From the NCBI GenBank assembly GCA_009767595.1, contig VSDK01021916.1, positions 71,745-135,744 on the forward strand: a stretch of 64,000 bases of DNA, in the 5' to 3' direction. Made by a program: the position numbers and the translations under genes. This document shows positions 56,772-64,000 of this stretch, one piece after another (the first letter of the stretch is position 1; every line of letters starts with the position of its first letter). This DNA comes from Symbiodinium kawagutii (Eukaryota; Sar; Dinophyceae; Suessiales; Symbiodiniaceae). Under the pieces are notes generated by a model. That model searched no databases. It worked only from the letters and a program-made list of their open reading frames with translations, and had not been told where the DNA came from.

Positions 56772-57640
56772 AGATTTTTCGTGGGTTCAAAGGGCAGGGT
56801 GAGCATGGCTGGCATGGAAGCTGGCGCAGAACCTAGCTATGAGGAGATTTCCTTGCCCATCGAGAGGTGCTTTGGTTGCGTTGTGTTTTTTGATGTTGGG
56901 GGAAGGGCCAATGTTGTTTTTTGAACAAGTGGCATAAGCCTACAGAAGTGTTCAACCTGTTGTCCGAGGCCTGAACATGCCAGGAAGCTGGGGCAAATCA
57001 TGCGTTGTTCGCATTGGGTTTTGAAAGATGGCGTCCCGGTTTTCTGCACGCACTTCTTCGATGGAAGGGTGGTTGAGCTTCTGGGCAAATGTTTCATTGC
57101 AGTATACATGATCATTTGACCTTGTGTATCTTATTTGTGCCAGTTGCAAATCAATTGTTTGGAAATTCAATGGTTTTGTTTTTGATGACTAGTTGTGTCG
57201 GTTGTGTGAACTAAGGAGACCTATCACAGTTCTCAACACTATGTGGGGGTGCAGTGAGGAATCCTTCAAGGAGATTTATGACGCGATCAAAGCTAGCCTC
57301 CAGACCCAACAGAGTTGACACTATCAAAAGCATAGTGGGCGAAAAACAAAACGTTTGTGGTGCTATTCGGTGATAACCGCACGGTTGTGGAGTCTTAGGT
57401 TCCCCGCAGTTGTCAATAATAATTTGGGACCATAATATTTGAAGTAGGAAAAGACGGTGATGACCGTGCACATGAAAAGAACATTCTTGCATACTGTTGC
57501 TATGTTTCAATAAAGTAGAGATAGCTAACTGTTGGCAAAAACGGTAGTGACCGTGCAAAGAATGAACTGCTACTGCAATGTATCAGCTTGGTTCTACATG
57601 GGGTTGTCAGCTATCTTGGTTTTATATATAGGCCCAAATC

Positions 57641-58312
57641 ATGCCGACCGCGAAAACGGGCGAGGTAGTAAGGCAGCTCACTGCTTCTGATCGGTTTTTG
57701 GCAAATGTAAAAGCTTTGCCTTCATTCCCGAAGATCGAGCGCCAACAATTTGAAAAATTGAAAGCGCTGATCATCAGTGCAATGTTTGATGAGGAGCAAT
57801 CTGCAAAGGTGGCTGAAGTCATTCTACAGTTGAAGGTGCTTGCTGTGAAGAGGAAGGAAGCGCTATTGCAGTGCCTGGCTGAATGTTGCACTGAGCAGAA
57901 GCCGGTGCAAAAAGTGAGCAGGGGCATGACTGGCCCTTCTTCCGATGCTCAGGACTATAGCTGCCTTCACAGGTATCTGCCAGCAAGTGTTTGGAAAGAC
58001 ATGGACGGGCAGTTGATTGAACGATTGCATAGCCTTTGCAAGTTTGCTGCCAAGATGGGCCTGTTTTGCCCGACAGAGAAGACGGTTGGAACTTTGACAG
58101 TCCTGCTTTTCTGGAATGAATGGGGCCAGTTATCCATTCCGGCTGTGGACAAGTACAAGACCTATCATACGTATAGATCTGATGTCCGAAGCATCCTGAA
58201 GGAGTACCAGGTCCTTGCCAAGCAGGAGTTGCGATTGTCTGAGTTGCCCAAGTTCTTTTATGAACTGCCTGAATCGCATACGAAGCTTTTTGAAGAAGAG
58301 TGCCTTGAATGA
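57641..58312 (+). CDS. X-unit protein a, 223 codons, unknown function
   Basis: ATG to TGA without interruption. Mostly helical-looking and mildly basic, with FPKIERQQFEKLKALIISAM near the N-terminus and a terminal block PKFFYELPESHTKLFEEECL. There is no signal peptide or membrane span. The last 61 codons recur at 61801-61984. The upstream 1.2 kb holds four or more CGGT-N4-ACCG sites. I do not recognise the family. Confidence 0.65.
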   Translation: MPTAKTGEVVRQLTASDRFLANVKALPSFPKIERQQFEKLKALIISAMFDEEQSAKVAEVILQLKVLAVKRKEALLQCLAECCTEQKPVQKVSRGMTGPSSDAQDYSCLHRYLPASVWKDMDGQLIERLHSLCKFAAKMGLFCPTEKTVGTLTVLLFWNEWGQLSIPAVDKYKTYHTYRSDVRSILKEYQVLAKQELRLSELPKFFYELPESHTKLFEEECLE

Positions 58313-58485
58313 TTTAGTCAATACTGTTTGGGCTGTATCGTTTGTAGTTGTAGCGTGGTGAAACCAAGTTGACTAGATATATTTTTCAAAATGCTTTTAA
58401 TCGAATTGAATTTAGGTATGGGTTTCATTTTGAAATAAGACTTGATACTTACACACCTGCTTTTGCCTTTATCATGTGACCTGAG

Positions 58486-58743
58486 GACACCTGTGGCGCC
58501 CACTTTGGAGCTGGAAGAGTGTGTTCGAACGTTGAAGCTTCGAGGCAATGCATTGGGCATCTCTTTGCATACTAGCAAGCAAGATTTGAGGAACATGTTG
58601 ATGCTACCGCGGCCGTCCTCCCACGGTGCTCCCTCAGTGAGTGCTGCTTCGGAATCCGAGAAGCTTGCCATTGAAGATGGCAGTGCTGATTCCCAAAGCA
58701 GCGTTGCCGCATCCGTTGGTGAGAAGCCACTTGTGCCTCTGCA
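58486..58743 (+). CDS. X-unit protein b, 5' part (copy 1, broken)
   Basis: After a CTGAG acceptor-like site the frame reads TLELEECVRTLKLRGNALGI, then TSKQDLRNMLMLP, faintly like a SAP-type helix pair. It breaks at 58743, where 105 bp of R sequence replace 220 bp present in copy 2 (62416-62635). Confidence 0.5.
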
Positions 58744-58848
58744 CGAGCCCGGCTTCTGGGGCTTGCGGGTGCTCCACCTGGCCCGGATGTGCCGAACACC
58801 TGGCAACTAGGAGTGGTGTGTACCTCGTTTTGTGATCACCAGTTGATC
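58744..58848 (+). mobile_element. Retroelement R, fragment R2 (105 bp)
   Basis: Matches 60083-60188 with one or two differences. It starts CGAGCCCGGCTTCTGGGG and ends CACCAGTTGATC. The frame meets TAG inside the protein b context, so copy 1 of the X gene is inactivated here. Confidence 0.85.
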
Positions 58849-59152
58849 CCAAAAAAAAAGAAAGCAAAAACGGTTGAAACCAAGACCGAGGAAAAGCAAC
58901 CAGCACCGAAGACGAAGTCAAAGAAAAAAAACAGCAGAGACAAAGAAAACGAGCAAGAAGAAGCAGAAGAAGAACAAGAGTTCCAAGAAGACACCATTGA
59001 AGATGGACCGAAAGTGCTTTGCCAGCCGGGAGTACCATAGAGTTCTGCGAGAGCAGTCTAAAGTCATGAGCCATGAACGGGCCAAGATCCTTGCCAGGGA
59101 AGCTCACCAGAAAGCGGTGCAGCAATGGGACCAGGAGCACAAAATGCCCTAG
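58849..59152 (+). CDS. X-unit protein b, 3' part (copy 1)
   Basis: A lysine-rich stretch after an A9 run, then MDRKCFASREYHRVLREQSK and AREAHQKAVQQWDQ to TAG. The acidic frame (ENEQEEAEEEQEF) and the lysine-rich frame that leads into the C-terminus differ by one base, with the change most likely at the A8 run 58924-58931. Confidence 0.55.
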
Positions 59153-59289
59153 GTTTTGTACAGCCTTGGCACTTTTTTTACATGTACCTTCATGTAGCAA
59201 TCTTTGTTCCATCCATAAGTTTCCGTGTTTGATTGGTGAACACGTTGACAACTAACTGCCGAGGAAAAAAAGGTTGCGTCTGTGTTGCT

Positions 59290-59406
59290 CGGTCTTTACC
59301 GATGACGGTCATCACCGTGGAACTGTTGCCAAAAATAATGTATAATTAAGTGGGGTTAACATGATAGAGAGAGGGGCCCGGTCATTACCGATGACGGTCA
59401 TCACCG
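59290..59406. promoter_or_regulatory. Tandem 89-bp repeat with four CGGT-N4-ACCG sites
   Basis: Two copies of an 89-bp unit, each with a pair of palindromes 16 bp apart: 59290 and 59306, then 59379 and 59395. Each pair is followed by GTGGAACT and AATTAAGTGGGGTTAACA. It lies between the end of protein b and the start of protein c; the same arrangement is at 63077-63193. Confidence 0.6.
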
Positions 59407-59716
59407 TGGAACTTTTCCCAACAATAATTAACAATTAAGTGGGGTTAACAAGATAGAGAAAGGGAGAGAGATAGATAAAGAGAGATAAATAGATAAATAG
59501 ATAAAGAGAAAGAGATAGAGGAAAAGAAAGAGTTTTTTTGAACATGGCTGTTGAACTATAAACAATAATTTGGAATTACTGTAGATAGTGGCATATCATT
59601 CCGGGTACTCACCGATATAGTTATACCAGAAACTTGTGGCCAACATGATTGAATGCATTTTACATATATTGTTCAAGGCAACAAAGAAACTAGCCGGCCA
59701 CTGTAGTCAGAGAGAC

Positions 59717-59947
59717 ATGGCAGCTGAAGCACCAAGCCTGATCCTGCCTGAGAACCAGCTTGGAATGGATTCTCAAGCTGAGACGGTTTCTGAGTTTGAG
59801 AACACCCGTGTCGTTGAGAGCCAAGATGTCCAAGAGATCCCTCAGGCAGAAGCAGTCAGCACAGAGGCTCCGAGCGCTAGCGTTCAAGCAGCGGTTGCTG
59901 AACAAGAAGCTCGGGAACTTGAGGAAGCAATGGATCCACCAGAGAGC
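59717..59947 (+). CDS. X-unit protein c, 5' part (copy 1, cut by R3)
   Basis: MAAEAPSLILPENQLGMDSQ, then an acidic Glu/Ala-rich stretch to MDPPES, where R3 interrupts. The intact continuation is at 63504-64000. Confidence 0.6.
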
Positions 59948-60600
59948 CTATGCTGGATGGGCTGGATGGACTAAGGGACTTGAGTACCAAGGCATTCCCT
60001 GCTCCGAACCAATCGAGTACTATGAGGACCCTTTGAGACAAACCGGATACAAACCTGAGCATGATACTCGAGACAAAGCCGTACGAGCCCGGCTTCTGGG
60101 GCTTGCGGGTGCTCCACCTGGCCCAGATGTGCCGAACACCTGGCAACTAGGAGTGGTGTGTACCTCGTTTTGTGATCACCAGTTGATCAATGGAGGCACT
60201 CGCACATGGGAAAACCCACAAGGGGATGGAACCCGACCCTCTGAATGCCAAGGCAACGATGATGCAGAGTTCGCAGCTGAGCTCGCTCTCACTCTTCATG
60301 CCAATGGGCGTTTGTTTTGTATTGAGAGCAGCGCCCCGAGTGGACGTTATCCGAAACTCTGGGATCTCCCATGCATTCAAAAGTTGCGCGCAAAAACTGG
60401 AGCCAAAATCGTTCCTATGGCTATGTGTGCTTGGGGTTTGGCTCCTCCGGGTGCTCCACCTGAGGAATTCCACAGAAAAAGGTCGTGGTGGCTAGTTTCT
60501 CGAGAGCTCTACCCATGGGCACTGCTGTTTCTTGGCAAATCTTGCCCTGGCCCTTCTGAGAATCATATTCACGTCCCATTGAAGGGAGCCAGTCCCCTCC
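59948..60600 (+). CDS. Retroelement R coding block, possible methyltransferase-like
   Basis: Continues RARLLGLAGAPPGPDVPNTW, then LFCIESSAPSGRYPKLWDLP, KLRAKTGAKIVPMAMCAWG, SWWLVSRELYPWALLFLG and H-x-H-x-PLKG. This order loosely resembles the ENP ... C-x-G ... K-x-T ... H patterns of C5-methyltransferase-like domains carried by some dinoflagellate retroelements, but the match is by memory and weak. The frame is lost near 60.6 kb. Confidence 0.5.
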
Positions 60601-61800
60601 CTGGAGTTCCTCACTCGCATCGCACAGCAATATGCCCCTGCGCTGTGTGCAGCATGGGGGCTGGTCATTCAGGCAGCGTTTGAAGAGTGGAACTGGCCCA
60701 CTTACCTTCAGCAAAAGCAAGAGCTGGAAGCCCTCACCGCCTGTTGGCAAGATCTCAGCCAAGTTCCTTGGCCCACCGACTCAGCCAACACTTTGGAACG
60801 TACTCTGGGCGCCGCTCCGGCGACCGCCGGCGCAATGCCTGACTATGTCCTCTGTGACGGGTGTGGCCTCCAGCAACAATGCAATGGATGTTCCCAATGC
60901 CCGGTTTGTGAACAGCAATTAGCCGGGGGGGGGCGGTCCTTTCTTCCGTCAAAACACACCACCTACAGGGCTGGTGACCCAGGATGGGCAGAAGAACAGG
61001 TCCCAGAAAGCTTAGCAGAACGCTACCTAGCTAAGTGCAAAGAACCTTTCTCAACCGAGGTCGTCAAGGAAGCAGCCGGGATAGGCAATCAGCTCCTGAT
61101 TGCACTGGGCTCAGTGGAAGCCGCCGCAGGGGGAGTCAACCAAGCAAGGCTTAAAGTCGATGGTCAGCATCTCTCAGCAGCTCAAACCAGAACTCTTAGA
61201 GGCCTATCAGCCGCTCACGCGGACTACCTCCAGGAGTGTGCCACTCAAGGAGTTCCCAGCAGAGCCAATGCTCAACCCCAAAGAGAGAAATCGAAAAATC
61301 ACGGTTCAGTGAGAGGATACGAGCAAGAGCTCTTGCAGAAGGCCTGGAAAGACGCGTACTACGGTGCCGTACTTCTGTGCTCCGCAGAAACGGATGACGA
61401 GGAGCAGAACCACCAAGTCGAAGCCATCCTGGTCCGGGATGGAGTGTCAGAAAGCCCGTTGGGCAGGGTCCCGAAGCAGAATCCGGATAGGACCATTTCG
61501 AATGAAGGAAGGCCTATCAACGACATGAGATCTAGGAACAGCTTCGGGTCAAAGTACGACCATCCTCCGGCAGCCCAGCCTCGCCACAGAGCAGTGGTAC
61601 GGCAAAGCCTTTGGTGGAGGGCCCGCCACCCTCATGTTCCACAACGCTGCGCGAAGCGCGACGTACCTCGTGCATTCAAGTGGCATTACATCCGGGAGCG
61701 GGACGTCCCAGAATTTTGCACCAAGCTCCTTGGTGTCATTGTGCTCAGCCTCGTTATGGTTTTCGGCTGGGTGGGCGCACCTGGCGAATTTGTCATTTCA
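60600..61800 (+). CDS. Reverse-transcriptase-like block of retroelement R
   Basis: In the next frame: LEFLTRIAQQYAPALCAAWG, a Cys cluster CDGCGLQQQCNGCSQCPVC, then SPLGRVPKQNPDRTISNEGR with PINDMRSRN. KRDVPRAFKW follows (motif A position, one D-x4-F), and FGWVGAPGEF (motif B position, like the FG..AP..F of DIRS-type enzymes). The catalytic DD motif C is absent because R3 ends just after motif B. The fragment cannot be active. Confidence 0.6.
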
Positions 61801-61984
61801 GTTATCCATTCCGGCTGTGGACAAGTACAAGACCTATCATACGTATAGATCTGATGTCCGAAGCATCCTGAAGGAGTACCAGGTCCTTGCCAAGCAGGAG
61901 TTGCGATTGTCTGAGTTGCCCAAGTTCTTTTATGAACTGCCTGAATCGCATACGAAGCTTTTTGAAGAAGAGTGCCTTGAATGA
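61801..61984 (+). pseudogene. X-unit protein a, 3' end only (copy 2)
   Basis: Same 61 C-terminal codons as 58129-58312, joined in another frame to the RT-like sequence upstream, so the N-terminal 160 codons are missing. Confidence 0.75.
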
Positions 61985-62157
61985 TTTAGTCAATACTGTT
62001 TGGGCTGTATCGTTTGTAGTTGTAGCGTGGTGAAACCAAGTTGACTAGATATATTTTTCAAAATGCTTTTAATCGAATTGAATTTAGGTATGGGTTTCAT
62101 TTTGAAATAAGACTTGATACTTACACACCTGCTTTTGCCTTTATCATGTGACCTGAG

Positions 62158-62939
62158 GACACCTGTGGCGCCCACTTTGGAGCTGGAAGAGTGTGTTCGA
62201 ACGTTGAAGCTTCGAGGCAATGCATTGGGCATCTCTTTGCATACTAGCAAGCAAGATTTGAGGAACATGTTGATGCTACCGCGGCCGTCCTCCCACGGTG
62301 CTCCCTCAGTGAGTGCTGCTTCGGAATCCGAGAAGCTTGCCATTGAAGATGGCAGTGCTGATTCCCAAAGCAGCGTTGCCGCATCCGTTGGTGAGAAGCC
62401 ACTTGTGCCTCTGCAACCGATCGCTGCAAAGCTTGCTGCCAGTGTGAAACAACCACCACCAAGAAAGAAAACCGTGGCGGAAACGTTGGCAGAGCTTAGG
62501 AGTGCAGTGAAGGCAACCAAATCTGAAGTGCCAGCAGCATCTGTTGAGACAGCCAAGGAGATCAAGGAGGAGCAGAGCAATGTGAAGAGACAGCTTGAAG
62601 TTGCCAAGAGCTCTGAGGAGGACCCGGTGGCGAAGCCAAAAAAAAAGAAAGCAAAAACGGTTGAAACCAAGACCGAGGAAAAGCAACCAGCACCGAAGAC
62701 GAAGTCAAAGAAAAAAAACAGCAGAGACAAAGAAAACGAGCAAGAAGAAGCAGAAGAAGAACAAGAGTTCCAAGAAGACACCATTGAAGATGGACCGAAA
62801 GTGCTTTGCCAGCCGGGAGTACCATAGAGTTCTGCGAGAGCAGTCTAAAGTCATGAGCCATGAACGGGCCAAGATCCTTGCCAGGGAAGCTCACCAGAAA
62901 GCGGTGCAGCAATGGGACCAGGAGCACAAAATGCCCTAG
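62158..62939 (+). CDS. X-unit protein b (copy 2, uninterrupted by R)
   Basis: Reads TLELEECVRTLKLRGNALGI, a Ser/Ala-rich part, KQPPPRKKTVAETLAELRSA, a Lys/Glu-rich coiled part and a basic C-terminus REYHRVLREQSKVMSHERAK to TAG. To reach that C-terminus one base must be skipped, most simply in the A8 run at 62711-62718 (an A9 run lies at 62638-62646). It may be a nuclear protein with a lysine-rich tail; function unknown. Confidence 0.6.
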
Positions 62940-63076
62940 GTTTTGTACAGCCTTGGCACTTTTTTTACATGTACCTTCATGTAGCAATCTTTGTTCCATC
63001 CATAAGTTTCCGTGTTTGATTGGTGAACACGTTGACAACTAACTGCCGAGGAAAAAAAGGTTGCGTCTGTGTTGCT

Positions 63077-63193
63077 CGGTCTTTACCGATGACGGTCATC
63101 ACCGTGGAACTGTTGCCAAAAATAATGTATAATTAAGTGGGGTTAACATGATAGAGAGAGGGGCCCGGTCATTACCGATGACGGTCATCACCG
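63077..63193. promoter_or_regulatory. CGGT-N4-ACCG sites, copy 2
   Basis: Sites at 63077-63088, 63093-63104, 63166-63177 and 63182-63193, identical in layout to 59290-59406, 311 bases before the ATG of protein c. Confidence 0.6.
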
Positions 63194-63503
63194 TGGAACT
63201 TTTCCCAACAATAATTAACAATTAAGTGGGGTTAACAAGATAGAGAAAGGGAGAGAGATAGATAAAGAGAGATAAATAGATAAATAGATAAAGAGAAAGA
63301 GATAGAGGAAAAGAAAGAGTTTTTTTGAACATGGCTGTTGAACTATAAACAATAATTTGGAATTACTGTAGATAGTGGCATATCATTCCGGGTACTCACC
63401 GATATAGTTATACCAGAAACTTGTGGCCAACATGATTGAATGCATTTTACATATATTGTTCAAGGCAACAAAGAAACTAGCCGGCCACTGTAGTCAGAGA
63501 GAC

Positions 63504-64000
63504 ATGGCAGCTGAAGCACCAAGCCTGATCCTGCCTGAGAACCAGCTTGGAATGGATTCTCAAGCTGAGACGGTTTCTGAGTTTGAGAACACCCGTGTCG
63601 TTGAGAGCCAAGATGTCCAAGAGATCCCTCAGGCAGAAGCAGTCAGCACAGAGGCTCCGAGCGCTAGCGTTCAAGCAGCGGTTGCTGAACAAGAAGCTCG
63701 GGAACTTGAGGAAGCAATGGATCCACCAGAGAGCACCCCAACCATCCCAGCTGAGTCTCTTGCTTTGGTTCCTACAAGCAGTGGCAGGGCAGTGGCAACC
63801 CCAGCAACAAGTGGTGGCTTGGGTGTGGAGAGCATGAGCTGGGAGCAGTTGCAGCAGGCTCGTGACTTGAAGCAGTACTGCATCCGTTGCAAGGAACCCG
63901 TGGCCTCTTCACCAAAGACCGCTATTCGAAAAAAGCGACATTCAGCATTGCAGTGCCAGCAGTGTCACAATGCCTTGACTTTGATGTACAAGCGTTGGGA
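63504..64000 (+). CDS. X-unit protein c, zinc-ribbon-like, runs off the window
   Basis: Starts MAAEAPSLILPENQLG and stays open to the window end (165 codons). After an acidic, Ala/Pro/Ser-rich N-terminal part comes SWEQLQQARDLKQYCIRC. Two CxxC pairs (YCIRC ... QCQQC) 21 residues apart then suggest a zinc ribbon, around a basic IRKKRH segment. Such CxxC modules are, from memory, common in multi-copy dinoflagellate proteins. The family is not identified. Confidence 0.65.
   Translation, partial: MAAEAPSLILPENQLGMDSQAETVSEFENTRVVESQDVQEIPQAEAVSTEAPSASVQAAVAEQEARELEEAMDPPESTPTIPAESLALVPTSSGRAVATPATSGGLGVESMSWEQLQQARDLKQYCIRCKEPVASSPKTAIRKKRHSALQCQQCHNALTLMYKRW

Larger units (their letters stand above)
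56431..58743 (+). mobile_element. Repeated unit X, segment X1
   Basis: Begins at the R1 break and ends at CTCTGCA. Its last 617 bases (58127-58743) recur at 61799-62415. The left 1.2 kb is non-coding and carries a nested fold (56465-56539) and five CGGT-N4-ACCG sites. The right part holds a 223-codon ORF and part of a second gene. The 13-mer GAGCCCGGCTTCT of R stands on both sides of X1 (56418-56430 and 58745-58757), like a target-site duplication. Confidence 0.6.
58849..59947 (+). mobile_element. Repeated unit X, segment X2
   Basis: Matches 62636-63734 almost exactly. It contains the 3' end of protein b (to TAG at 59150), a spacer with four CGGT-N4-ACCG sites and a GA/GATA-rich tract (59455-59530), and the 5' end of protein c (from 59717). 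It ends at CCAGAGAGC where R3 begins. Confidence 0.8.
59948..61800 (+). mobile_element. Retroelement R, segment R3
   Basis: Overlaps R1 by 150 bp and contains all of R2. It extends the coding line past RARLL to a reverse-transcriptase-like block. A frame change near 60.6 kb shows decay. It stops at GTCATTTCA, where X3 starts in the middle of protein a. Confidence 0.85.
61801..64000 (+). mobile_element. Repeated unit X, segment X3 (most complete copy)
   Basis: Repeats X1 from 58129 on and the whole of X2, and also holds the 220 bp missing from copy 1. It continues past the point where R3 cut copy 1 and runs off the window. Confidence 0.85.

Overview
The window looks like a stretch of dinoflagellate nuclear genome, probably from a Symbiodiniaceae-like alga. 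Four things point there. Genes are broken into tiny exons whose introns start with GT, GC or GA and end in AG followed by G. There is an RCC1-like repeat protein with a ubiquitin-like N-terminus, a type I remember as common in these algae. There is a large retroelement with a CCCH zinc finger. A truncated spliced-leader-like motif sits just upstream of that retroelement's first ORF. No search could be run; family calls rest on motifs read by eye. No convincing minus-strand gene, rRNA, tRNA or CRISPR array was found.

Layout. 1-19.3 kb: intergenic or intronic DNA with many short repeats and a few exon-like islands of low confidence. 19.3-47.1 kb: a DExH-box RNA helicase gene on the plus strand, with twelve small exons read here by joining reading frames. 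These carry the pre-motif I region, Walker A, motif Ia, the DEAH box, motif III (SAT) and the post-III segment. Exons for motif Ib and for motifs IV-VI were not securely found. One helicase intron (26025-42820, 16.8 kb) cuts the DEAH box between E and A. Inside it, on the same strand, lies a second gene (27301-40924): 13 exons, 433 codons, a ubiquitin-like domain and nine RCC1-like repeats of about 41 residues. All twelve joins of the nested gene and all ten joins between adjacent located helicase exons keep the reading frame.

The introns and spacers hold many 90-150-bp elements with terminal inverted repeats, in at least four families (called A, B, C and H here). They look like introner-type transposons; one family-B copy ends exactly at a helicase 3' splice site. 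There are also satellites: a 10-bp unit repeated 50 times, a 71-bp unit repeated 14 times, a 52-bp unit repeated three times, and a C-rich minisatellite that contains a 282-bp assembly gap.

51.0-64.0 kb: a decayed retroelement (R), with a membrane-anchored gag-like ORF, a CCCH-finger ORF and a reverse-transcriptase-like segment. It is interleaved with a second repeated unit (X) in the order R1-X1-R2-X2-R3-X3, and later pieces duplicate earlier ones. X encodes small dinoflagellate-type proteins of unknown function. Its non-coding parts carry repeated copies of a short palindrome, CGGT-N4-ACCG. The mosaic may be nested transposition, recombination or misassembly; the sequence alone cannot decide.
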